This document shows, piece after piece, positions 1 through 7,077 of a DNA stretch of 24,107 nt (positions are counted from its first letter, which is position 1; the number at the start of each line of letters is the position of its first letter). This stretch comes from JABDDM01 sp038240295 (GTDB taxonomy: Bacteria > Bacteroidota > Ignavibacteria > Palsa-1295). Location: the NCBI GenBank assembly GCA_038240295.1, contig JBBSDW010000031.1, forward strand, positions 1 to 24,107, read 5' to 3'. The notes under the pieces are model-generated. The model was not told the DNA's origin and searched no databases. It saw nothing but the letters and a program-made list of their open reading frames with translations. A program made the translations under genes and the position numbers.

Positions 1-2
1 CG

Positions 3-269
3 ACGGGAATCGACAAAGGGAATGTGTATCTCGACAAACAATTGCTCGATGCCGTTGTCCAGGCGCAGAATGCAACCTGGTCGCGCGATGAGAAGCATGT
101 CGCGTATTCGGCGACAGGTTCGCACGCGAAGGTTTTTGTCGTGCTCAATGGCAAACGCTCTCGCGATTACGAACGGATCGGCCGGATTGGCTGGCTTGCC
201 AATGGCAAGGGCGTTGAATATATCGCGCTTATCAATGGCAAGTTGATGCATGTCAAGCAATATCTTTGA
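3..269 (+). CDS. C-terminal part of a WD40/PD40-like repeat protein (5' partial)
   Basis: The reading frame is open from the first full codon at 3 to TGA at 267-269, so the gene begins outside the window; only its last 88 or so residues are seen. The visible protein has two beta-propeller-like repeats of the type [W-S-x-D-x-K-H-V-A-Y] followed by [F-V-V-L-N-G-K-x-S-x-D-Y-x-x-I], then a final NGKLMHVKQYL tail. This pattern (S-D-x-K-x-x-A-Y, then V-V-L-N-G-K) is typical of WD40-like TolB-type repeat proteins annotated in Bacteroidetes and Planctomycetes. The substrate or partner cannot be told from this fragment. The next gene starts within or just after its stop codon, suggesting co-transcription. 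The repeat assignment is by eye and is moderately secure; the role is unknown. Confidence 0.6.
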   Translation, partial: TGIDKGNVYLDKQLLDAVVQAQNATWSRDEKHVAYSATGSHAKVFVVLNGKRSRDYERIGRIGWLANGKGVEYIALINGKLMHVKQYL

Positions 270-277
270 ACGCCCGA

Positions 278-802
278 ATGCGGATCCGCTCTTTTTTTGT
301 TTTGTTCGTTTTGATGATCGCTTCGGGATCAATAACAAGGGCGCCAGCAATCGCGCGGGTGAATGTCAACTCGCACCAGCCAACGTATGTCGTTCCGCAT
401 GCAACGTTCGCGCGAATCCACATCGGGATGTCCTACGATTCGGTGCTTATCGTCTTTCGTAATTATGCAGCGCGCAAGCAGGTGATCCAGGACGATTCGA
501 TGACCTATATCGAAACCGATTCGATCATCGTCTTTGGCCAGCCGGCCTATCTTCAGGCGCAAGTGCTTCACAAGCGTGTCCGAACGGTCGTTATCAATTT
601 TCATCCTTTGGCGGGCGATCGGTATCTCAACATTCGCGATCAGGTCGAAAATTACATGCAGCACATCTTCGGTCGCGGTGTCGTAGAGACGGACGAATCG
701 ATGGTCCACCATCGCTGGGAAACGGAAGAAGGGACAATGGAAGTGACCCATTCCGATAAGTACACCCGCGTATTCATTCGATTGGGCAAGCAGCGAAGCT
801 AA
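278..802 (+). CDS. Secreted hypothetical protein with a possible BamE/SmpA-like motif
   Basis: A 174-residue protein of unknown function. ATG 278 gives a standard Sec signal peptide (MRIRSFFVLFVLMIAS, then cleavage near APA). An in-frame TTG at 266 overlaps the previous stop, but would add four residues before the signal peptide and is less likely. There is no clear ribosome-binding site, which is normal for this phylum. The mature part begins with F-A-R-I-H-I-G-M-S-Y-D-S-V, which resembles the I-x-x-G-M-x-x-x-x-V start of BamE/SmpA-like domains. It then has alternating hydrophobic strands and a short charged C terminus. The BamE-like fold is an inference from one motif. The gene is tightly linked to the gene upstream and lies 43 bases before the epimerase. 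Confidence 0.7.
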   Translation: MRIRSFFVLFVLMIASGSITRAPAIARVNVNSHQPTYVVPHATFARIHIGMSYDSVLIVFRNYAARKQVIQDDSMTYIETDSIIVFGQPAYLQAQVLHKRVRTVVINFHPLAGDRYLNIRDQVENYMQHIFGRGVVETDESMVHHRWETEEGTMEVTHSDKYTRVFIRLGKQRS

Positions 803-845
803 GATAGTGCAACCCGCCAATGCATTCAGCCGTTAGCAACGGGGC

Positions 846-1790
846 ATGAAAAAAAGCTCGATTCTTGTTACTGGCGGCGCGGGATTTATCGGATCGCATC
901 TTGTCGATGCGTTCATCGATGCGGGCCATGATGTGGTGGTGCTCGATGATCTGAGCACAGGGTTTCGCACGAATGTAAATCCGAAGGCAACGTTCGTAGA
1001 GGGAAGCATTACCAATTCGAAACTTGTCGAGAGTCTTTTTGCCGGACACAAATTCGAGATAGTCGATCACCATGCCGCGCAGCTCGATGTTCGCAAAAGC
1101 GTCGCCGATCCGATCGACGACGCCAAGACCAACATCCTTGGTACGCTCGCGTTGCTGGAAGCGGCGCGCAAGGCAGGCACACTCAAACGGTTCATCTTCG
1201 CATCGACAGGCGGCGCGGTCTATGGCGAACAGGAATATTTTCCTGCAGATGAACAGCACCCGACGGCACCGATCTCACCCTACGGTATTGCAAAGCGTTC
1301 GATCGAGTTGTACCTCAATTATTATGATCTCGTGCACCGAATGGCCTATACGGCGTTTCGATATACAAATGTATATGGTCCCAGGCAGAATGCGCACGGT
1401 GAGGCAGGCGTCGTTGCGATCTTTATCGAGCGATTGTTGAACGGCGAGGAGTGCACCATTTTTGGCGACGGCGAGCAGACGCGCGACTACGTCTTTGTCG
1501 GCGATCTCGTCCGTGCGCATTTGCTTGCGCTCGATTCACCCATCCTAGATTCGCGCATTTATAATATTTCGACTGCGTGCGAGACCGATGTGAACCAGGT
1601 ATTCAACCTGCTTTCGAAACGACTGACCAACGGAGCGGCCAAGCCCAACTACGCTCCGGCAAAACTCGGCGAGCAGCTTCGCAGTGTTTGCAGTTATGAA
1701 CGGATCGAGCGAGAACTCGGATGGCATCCGAACGTATCGCTTCCGGAGGGGCTTGCGCAAACCGCCGATTCGTTCAAGGCGCTCCGCTAA
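846..1790 (+). CDS. NAD-dependent epimerase/dehydratase (UDP-glucose 4-epimerase-like, extended SDR)
   Basis: A 314-residue extended short-chain dehydrogenase/reductase acting on nucleotide sugars, probably a C4 epimerase that supplies residues for surface polysaccharide. Seen in the sequence: the NAD-binding TGGAGFIG motif at residues 9-16, an acidic residue pair after strand 2 (LDDLSTG, 33-39), the catalytic Ser120/Thr121, Y146 and K150 (YGIAK), the RYTNVYGPRQ substrate motif at 172-181, and GDGEQTRDYVFVGDLVRA at 208-225. Length is normal for GalE-type enzymes. GalE, GalU-linked epimerases and WbpP-like enzymes cannot be separated by eye, so no gene symbol is given. A short inverted repeat (CCGTT-AGC-AACGG, 830-842) sits directly before the start codon and covers the only purine-rich stretch there. 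The downstream lipoprotein starts three bases after its stop. Confidence 0.93.
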   Translation: MKKSSILVTGGAGFIGSHLVDAFIDAGHDVVVLDDLSTGFRTNVNPKATFVEGSITNSKLVESLFAGHKFEIVDHHAAQLDVRKSVADPIDDAKTNILGTLALLEAARKAGTLKRFIFASTGGAVYGEQEYFPADEQHPTAPISPYGIAKRSIELYLNYYDLVHRMAYTAFRYTNVYGPRQNAHGEAGVVAIFIERLLNGEECTIFGDGEQTRDYVFVGDLVRAHLLALDSPILDSRIYNISTACETDVNQVFNLLSKRLTNGAAKPNYAPAKLGEQLRSVCSYERIERELGWHPNVSLPEGLAQTADSFKALR

Positions 1791-1793
1791 GCA

Positions 1794-3548
1794 ATGCGAA
1801 ACATTGTCTTCGGAATTCTGCTCTACTCGGTTGTTGCGCTAATCGGCTGCGCCTCGATCCAGCCGCCGCCGGGCGGTCCCGAGGATAAAACCCCGCCGTC
1901 CATATTAGAAACGACCCCGAAGGAACGCTCGATCAATGTAGCGCGTGATGGCAGGATTCATTTTGTCTTTGCCGAAGCGATCGATAAGGCAGGATTTCCA
2001 CAGGCATTTTCCATAACGCCCTATGTCACTGGCAAGATCAAATACGACTGGTCGGGCCTGAAGGAAGTAACGGTCATCCTGCCTCAAAGTCTTCGCGAGA
2101 ATTCGACCTATACTGTTTCACTATCGCGCGATCTTAAAAGTCGAAGAGGGAATGCGCTTATCACCCCACTGCATCTGACCTTTTCGACGGGTCCCGCGAT
2201 CGACACCGGTCGTCTCGATGGATTCTTGCTGCCTGCGATCGGTTCGAGCGATCCGGTCAAGACAAGCGAGATCTATCTTTTTGCGTATGATCTCGCATTC
2301 CACCGGCCCGACACGCTTAACTATGCACGCACGCCACCCGACCTTCTGGCGCAGGCGGACGACAAAGGCGCATTCGAATTTCTTGCGATGAAAACGTCGC
2401 ATACCTACCGCATTTTTGCGGTGCAGGATCTCTATCGAACTCACCTCTACGACAAGGCCTTAGATAACTATGGCATGCCGATCGGTGATGCCGTGCTCGA
2501 CAGTTCGTTTAAGACCGATTACCGGATAAGGATGGCGGCGAATGTCGACACGATTAAGCCAGAACTTCAGGACGCAGTCACGACGGATGGTTTCCATGTG
2601 CGCCTCGCGTTTTCCGAAGCGATTGACTCGACGAGTCTCGAACTCGCGAATTTTAAACTGAGCACGGCCTCGGATCACATCCCGATTCCTATCACCGCAC
2701 TTTATCGGGACCGGCTGGAGAAGCATCCGGGCGAAGTTGTGCTGCTCTCGTCGCAAAAATTATTGTCGACGAAGGAATACCAGATCGATGCTGTGCGGGA
2801 TAGCATTCGCGATCTTTCGCGCAACACACTCAGCGATTCGGCAAAATCGGCGAAGTTCACTCCGGTCCGCTCGCTCGATACTATCCCTGCGCCTAAGATC
2901 CAGTCCGTTTCTGTATTCGATAGCGTGCGCGATATTTCTGTCACGCCAGCGTTGCTCGTGACCTTCAGCGATGCCGTCCAGCGCAGTGAGGCCGAGAGCG
3001 GAATCGAATTTACAGACTCCGCAAAACACCCGGCGCCGTATCATATTCGATGGCAGGATGATTCGCGAATGTACATTCTTCCGAACGATACGCTAAAACC
3101 TCGCGCGTTCTATACTCTCCGGCTACATACGAAAGCATTCGTGAGTCCCGATTCGAATTTTGCGCGAGGCTTAAAGGATACAGTGATCGTCATCCGATTC
3201 GAAACAGTCGATTTTCGTGACGATGGCAGCCTCGCCGGGCACATTCAGGTCGCGGATTCACTGTTGGCTCAGCACCCGGCAGCTACGATCGTCGTACAGT
3301 TGCTCGATGCGAGCGGTGTGTTACACCAGCAGAAATTTCTTGCGAGTCACACAATCGACTACTTGTTCGAACGTGTCGCAAAAGGCAGCTACAGAGTGCG
3401 AGCCTACATGACCGAATCCCCCAGCCACACGTACGATCCGGGCTCGGTGATCCCCTTCAAATTCGCAATGCCCTCCGGCGATTTTCCTGGCGAATTATCG
3501 ATCCGAGCAAGATGGGCGACGGAGAAAGTTGACTTCCCGTTGAAGTGA
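1794..3548 (+). CDS. Lipoprotein with SbsA-type Ig-like (Big_5) domains
   Basis: A 584-residue predicted outer-membrane or surface lipoprotein. The signal peptide ends in a lipobox L16-I-G-C19, followed by SIQPPPGGPEDKTPP, a start widely seen in Bacteroidetes Ig-domain lipoproteins. An SbsA/Big_5-like domain covers about residues 33-133 (PxxxxxxPxxxxxxV, then FAEAID and LTFSTG). A second similar unit starts near residue 253 (AFSEAIDSTSL) and a third near 375 (LVTFSDAVQ). Between the first two lies a stretch resembling a carboxypeptidase-regulatory or transthyretin-like fold (KGAFEFLAMKTSHTYRIFAVQD), and another similar one closes the protein (GSYRVRAYMTE). These are binding or scaffold modules with no visible catalytic residues. 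The start is three bases after the epimerase stop, so the two are probably one operon, which may mean a role at the glycan-coated surface. Confidence 0.88.
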   Translation: MRNIVFGILLYSVVALIGCASIQPPPGGPEDKTPPSILETTPKERSINVARDGRIHFVFAEAIDKAGFPQAFSITPYVTGKIKYDWSGLKEVTVILPQSLRENSTYTVSLSRDLKSRRGNALITPLHLTFSTGPAIDTGRLDGFLLPAIGSSDPVKTSEIYLFAYDLAFHRPDTLNYARTPPDLLAQADDKGAFEFLAMKTSHTYRIFAVQDLYRTHLYDKALDNYGMPIGDAVLDSSFKTDYRIRMAANVDTIKPELQDAVTTDGFHVRLAFSEAIDSTSLELANFKLSTASDHIPIPITALYRDRLEKHPGEVVLLSSQKLLSTKEYQIDAVRDSIRDLSRNTLSDSAKSAKFTPVRSLDTIPAPKIQSVSVFDSVRDISVTPALLVTFSDAVQRSEAESGIEFTDSAKHPAPYHIRWQDDSRMYILPNDTLKPRAFYTLRLHTKAFVSPDSNFARGLKDTVIVIRFETVDFRDDGSLAGHIQVADSLLAQHPAATIVVQLLDASGVLHQQKFLASHTIDYLFERVAKGSYRVRAYMTESPSHTYDPGSVIPFKFAMPSGDFPGELSIRARWATEKVDFPLK

Positions 3549-3578
3549 TTGCTTTGAAAGAAACCGACTCTATAGGCT

Positions 3579-4249
3579 TCAAAAAAGCCAGCCTAAACTG
3601 AGCTTCGGCGAGACCATGAAAGTCGTCACCGCATCATAGCGGTTTCTCACGAGTAGAGCGGAAAGTTCGCCGGTTAGATCGAATGCGTCGGCGAACTGAT
3701 AAGCTGCGCCGACATTTCCGATGAGCCCAAAGCCATCGATACCATTCGCGAGGCTTTGCCAACCGATCGCAGGGCCCAGCCCAAGGTAAAGATGCAATTT
3801 ATCCACGGGTGGCAGCCACGCAACAATGGGTATCCCGAATCCCTGTCCGTCGTTGGAGGTACCTCCAAAAAGAAATGCGAATGTTGGCAGAAGCGCCAGC
3901 CGGATCGCATTAGTAGAGTTGTTCAGCATGACGATCACGGAGCCAGCGTACCCCGTCCGGATCGATCCATCGAGTTTAGATGTGGCCCACCAGGTTTTGA
4001 GTTGAAGTCCGAAGCCATTTGTGAACCCATATTTTGCTGAGCCCGTGATGCCAAAGGTTGCAAATCGGCCGATCGCACTGGGCCGCGTCTCGGGGAGAAG
4101 TTCACCACCAAGCATCAAGGCTCCACTCCTCGAACGAGCGGTCGCGGAGGAAGATCTAACGAGGGGCTGTAGACATGGCTTGTCGAACAACCCGTGCCGA
4201 AAAGGCAGCAGAGGAACAAACAAAGTTTAACTCGCGCAGAAGGATACAT
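3579..4249 (-). CDS. Outer-membrane beta-barrel lipoprotein, frameshifted near its N terminus
   Basis: Two overlapping frames together make one sensible gene. The first, from ATG at 4249, encodes a lipoprotein signal peptide (MYPSARVKLCLFLCCLFGTG, lipobox cysteine 21) and then STSHVYSPSLDLPPRPLVRGVE, but hits TGA at 4117-4115. The second frame, from about 4120 down to 3579, gives LMLGGELLPETRPS and about 175 residues of alternating strands rich in Gly and aromatics, ending in GWLF, the terminal Phe typical of barrels. Upstream the second frame reads an unlikely Arg/Ser-rich stretch and a stop 4 codons above TTG 4223, so it has no signal peptide of its own. A one-base deletion between about 4140 and 4115 explains this. 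It may be a sequencing error, a true mutation or, less likely, coupled re-initiation at ATG 4115, which overlaps the TGA and has AGGAG upstream. The ligand is unknown. Confidence 0.72.
4113..4140 (-). other. Apparent frameshift / overlapping TGATG stop-start in the barrel lipoprotein gene
   Basis: On the minus strand the signal-peptide frame ends in CCT TGA, and the barrel frame has ATG overlapping that stop by one base (TGATG). An AGGAG stretch lies about ten bases before this ATG. No homopolymer slippery sequence is visible, so a programmed frameshift is not the first explanation. A single missing base in this interval would restore one frame. Confidence 0.6.
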
Positions 4250-4267
4250 TGCATCTCATTCGTTGAA
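4228..4267 (-). repeat. 40-bp imperfect direct repeat, copy A (start of barrel lipoprotein gene)
   Basis: Aligned without gaps to 4558-4597 on the same strand, 31 of 40 bases match, including the core TGAGATGCAA and GTAT. This copy contains the ATG at 4249 and codes for the first residues of the lipoprotein signal peptide. Confidence 0.5.
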
Positions 4268-4300
4268 ATCCGTTGCAATATACGTCGTCTTCAAGTGCTC

Positions 4301-4543
4301 CTACGCCCACGTGGACAAACCCATAAAATGGATCGGCTGGTGGGTGATATAATTGATCGCAACCGACATGACCACAGCTGCGATGATGAAGAGGCATGCG
4401 CTCACGTCAATGGTAAGCGCTGTAAGGGGAAGAGGGATTATTGTGAGCTGCATATTCGTGGTTCTTTTATAGTACCATCTGCTACCTGGTTCTATAAGTA
4501 TGCCACAGCTTGCCAGGGCTATTGCAAGATAGCCGCCTCGCAC
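4301..4543 (-). CDS. Possible small membrane protein (doubtful)
   Basis: An 80-residue open frame from GTG 4543, with two hydrophobic stretches (GGYLAIALASCGILI and about 18 residues around SACLFIIAAVVMSVAINY) and a polar tail ending MGLSTWA. The codons look plausible for this genome. The frame stays open upstream of GTG to an in-frame TGA just above 4581. There it would read RYSSARVT, close to the MYPSARVK start of the barrel lipoprotein downstream, with AGG in place of ATG. It could be a real small gene in an operon with the barrel gene (gap about 50 bases), the decayed relic of a duplicated lipoprotein start, or chance. No family is recognised. Confidence 0.35.
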   Translation of the reverse strand: MRGGYLAIALASCGILIEPGSRWYYKRTTNMQLTIIPLPLTALTIDVSACLFIIAAVVMSVAINYITHQPIHFMGLSTWA

Positions 4544-4557
4544 GGGAACAGCAATCG

Positions 4558-4597
4558 TAACGCGTGCCGATGAATACCTTGCATCTCAATTGTTGCA
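4558..4597 (-). repeat. 40-bp imperfect direct repeat, copy B (upstream of small membrane ORF)
   Basis: Second copy of the 40-base segment, 31 of 40 identical to 4228-4267. The position of the ATG in copy A is AGG here, while the following codons give YSSARVT in place of YPSARVK. It may be a duplicated gene start or a shared upstream element. Confidence 0.5.
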
Positions 4598-4694
4598 TTT
4601 TCTCGCAGTCGCAGTGAGCGATATCCGGATGGCTTTTCGGGAGGATTGAAGCGTTGTCGTATTTTAGCCTGCTGAATTGATCTTTCAAGCTTTC

Positions 4695-6164
4695 ATGCTG
4701 CCTCGCCCACAACTGAAACGCGCTCTTGGACTCTATGCCACGACTGCTATTGTCATTGGCTCTGTCGTTGGCTCTGGGATCTTCGCGTCGCCATCGCAAA
4801 TGGCACGCGACCTCCCGCATGCTGGAATGCTGCTGGGCGTCTGGCTCATCACCGGTATCCTCACGCTCTTTGGCGCATTCACGCAGTGCGAACTGACGGG
4901 ACAGATGCCAAAGACCGGTGGACTCTACGAATACTTTCGTGAGATCTATGGCGAGAAGATCGGCTTCCTTTATGGCTGGGCAAATTTTACGATAGCTGGC
5001 TCCGGCGCCATCGCAGCCATCGCTTTTATCTTCGCGAGTTACTTTCAGGATTTCGTCACGCTTCCGCACCTTTCGGATGCACTTGAAAAGACGCCGCTTC
5101 ATATTCCGCTGCTCGGAGATATTTTCCCGCTTGCCGATCTCGGCACAAAATCGGTCGCGGCCTGTGTCGTGATCCTGCTGACCTGGTTAAATGTTCGAGG
5201 CGTCAAAGTCGGGGCAACACTCCAGAGTTTTTCGACGACGGCAAAGATTCTCGCGATCCTCATTATTGTTGTGATCGCTTTTGCCGCCGGCAGCCACATT
5301 GGGTCAACAGCAAACTGGACGCATGCATCGGCTGCCGGCAAAGCGTTGGGTGGCTGGGGCTTGATCGGCGCAATCTCGCTTGCGATGTCGGGCGCGTTCT
5401 GGTCGTATGACGGGTGGGGCAATGTTGCTTACATTGCGGGCGAAGTGAAAGAACCTTCAAAGACGATTCCGCGCGCGATCGTGCTGGGGACGTTGAGCTT
5501 CATCATGCTCTACATGCTCGTCAATCTTGCCTACTTTTATATCCTTCCTGTCGAAGCAGTCGGTGCTGCACCGAACGACCGTGTCGCTTCAACTATGATG
5601 ACGCAGGTGCTCGGCGTTGGTGCGGGTGCGTTCATTGCCGCGCTCATCATGCTCTCGACATTCGACACAACGAATTCGACGATCCTCACGAATGCTCGCG
5701 TCTATTTTGCCATGTCGGCAAAAGGGTTATTCTATCCGCAGGCAAAAAGGATTCACCCAAAATATCAAACGCCGTATGTATCGCTCATCCTGCAAGGCGG
5801 CTGGTCGCTGGTGCTGTTGCTAACCGGTTCGTTTGGGCTCATCACCGATATGTACGTCTTTGTCAACTGGTTGTTGTATGTATTGATGGCGATTGGTGTC
5901 TTTATTTTACGGAAGCGAAATCCAGGGAAAGAACGGCCGTTCAAGGTGCCGGGCTATCCATGGGTGCCGGCGATCTTCGTCGTGTTTGCAAGCGCGTACG
6001 TGATCATCACCTTGATCACGGATATTCAGGCGTATCGTGCGGGCACGCAGCCGATCATCAAGAGTCTGGCGGGGCTTGCGCTGGTGTTCGCAGGGTTGCA
6101 ATTTTACTTTTTCTTTAAAACGAAAAAAACGAACGACGCCATCGATGCAGATCCAACTGCGTAG
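4695..6164 (+). CDS. APC-superfamily amino-acid permease
   Basis: A 489-residue integral membrane transporter with about 12-14 hydrophobic helices. The first helix carries the family's unwound substrate-site motif (VIGSVVGSGIFASPSQMA, near residues 20-37), and helix 6 has GAFWSYDGWGNVAYIAGEVKEP, the conserved region of the APC/LAT family around the second unwound helix. The KRIHPKYQTPY loop between helices 8 and 9 is also typical. The family moves amino acids by exchange or proton symport in the inner membrane; the substrate cannot be told. An in-frame TTG at 4677 precedes ATG 4695; the ATG start puts the basic LPRPQLKRALG segment directly before helix 1, as usual. A deacetylase gene follows after 23 bases, so the two may be co-transcribed. 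Confidence 0.93.
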   Translation: MLPRPQLKRALGLYATTAIVIGSVVGSGIFASPSQMARDLPHAGMLLGVWLITGILTLFGAFTQCELTGQMPKTGGLYEYFREIYGEKIGFLYGWANFTIAGSGAIAAIAFIFASYFQDFVTLPHLSDALEKTPLHIPLLGDIFPLADLGTKSVAACVVILLTWLNVRGVKVGATLQSFSTTAKILAILIIVVIAFAAGSHIGSTANWTHASAAGKALGGWGLIGAISLAMSGAFWSYDGWGNVAYIAGEVKEPSKTIPRAIVLGTLSFIMLYMLVNLAYFYILPVEAVGAAPNDRVASTMMTQVLGVGAGAFIAALIMLSTFDTTNSTILTNARVYFAMSAKGLFYPQAKRIHPKYQTPYVSLILQGGWSLVLLLTGSFGLITDMYVFVNWLLYVLMAIGVFILRKRNPGKERPFKVPGYPWVPAIFVVFASAYVIITLITDIQAYRAGTQPIIKSLAGLALVFAGLQFYFFFKTKKTNDAIDADPTA

Positions 6165-6187
6165 CATGAAGTAGATTTGCAGCAACT

Positions 6188-6988
6188 ATGAGTGAGAATA
6201 CATTTGAGGTCGATCTGCTCGCGATCGCCGCGCATCCCGATGATGTCGAGCTGTCATGTGCTGGAACAATGATCGCGGCAAAGCAGTCAGGGAAGCGGAC
6301 GGCGATCGTTGACTTGACGCGTGGCGAGCTTTCAACGCGCGGCACGCTTGAACTTCGCGCAATAGAAACCGAGGCAGCAACAACGATCATGCAGCTCGAT
6401 CACCGTGAAAATCTTGGCATGCCGGATGGATCGATCGAACTCACGCAACAAAATCTTCATCGGCTTATTGGCGCAATTCGAAAATACAGGCCTACGATCC
6501 TGTTGACACCACACTTCAGCGAACGGCATCCCGATCACGAAGCGGCATCCGAACTTGCGCATCGAGCGGTTTTTTACAGCGGGCTCATCAAGATTGAAAC
6601 GAAGGATGAAGACGGAAATCTGCAACAGCCACACCGGCCACTGCTCGTGCTTCATTATATGCAGACTTATCTCTTCGAACCGAAGATCGTCATCGACGTG
6701 AGTAATGTCTTTGAAGCAAGGCTTCATGCAATGCGCGCCTACGGATCGCAGTTCGCCCGGCCGCGGCTGACCAATTCGAGGTTCCAGACCGAGTTAGAGA
6801 GCGAGCAGGATAAGCGACAGAACGGTCCGGAGACCTTTTTGTCGCAGGCCGGATTTTACGAATGGATCGAGGCGCGCGCACGTCATTATGGGATGTCGAT
6901 CGGCGTCGAATTCGGCGAGCCATTTTTTTCGAGGCAGCCGCTCGGCACGAAGGATGTGTTCCAACTCGTTACCAAACGCGTCGCCTGA
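6188..6988 (+). CDS. bshB1: Bacillithiol biosynthesis N-acetylglucosaminyl-malate deacetylase, BshB1-type
   Basis: A 266-residue zinc-dependent LmbE/PIG-L-family deacetylase. In bacillithiol synthesis this enzyme removes the acetyl group from GlcNAc-malate before BshC adds cysteine. The zinc motif AHPDD lies at residues 15-19 (ligands H16 and D19; D18 would be the general base) and the third ligand is H117 in SERHPDH. The BshB1-type features LTRGELSTRGT (43-53), NLGMPDG (75-81), the QTYLFEP segment near 159 and AYGSQF (184-189) are all present, and the length fits the family. No bshA or bshC lies in the window, so the pathway is inferred from this one gene. Mca/MshB-like amidases are the main alternative, but the 'TRGELSTRG' and 'AYGSQF' motifs favour BshB1. 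Cytoplasmic. Confidence 0.92.
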   Translation: MSENTFEVDLLAIAAHPDDVELSCAGTMIAAKQSGKRTAIVDLTRGELSTRGTLELRAIETEAATTIMQLDHRENLGMPDGSIELTQQNLHRLIGAIRKYRPTILLTPHFSERHPDHEAASELAHRAVFYSGLIKIETKDEDGNLQQPHRPLLVLHYMQTYLFEPKIVIDVSNVFEARLHAMRAYGSQFARPRLTNSRFQTELESEQDKRQNGPETFLSQAGFYEWIEARARHYGMSIGVEFGEPFFSRQPLGTKDVFQLVTKRVA

Positions 6989-7077
6989 AGTCTGTACACT
7001 ACCCGACAGGATTGATCTCATATTCACTTTCTCGTTTCCGCCCGCACTTGTCAGCTCCACGTCGAAGTCAGGGGACA

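Noticed and set aside
3575..3589. Short hairpin GGCTT-CAAAA-AAGCC between convergent genes
   Set aside because: Only five pairs, and it overlaps the stop codon of the minus-strand gene; too weak to call a terminator.
4482..5102. 206-codon minus-strand frame over the permease start
   Set aside because: It is antisense to the well-supported permease, with no motif and an Arg/Asp/Glu-rich composition.
5414..6118. 234-codon + frame inside the amino-acid permease gene
   Set aside because: It overlaps the permease in another frame. The product is rich in Cys, His and Arg with no hydrophobic or domain pattern.
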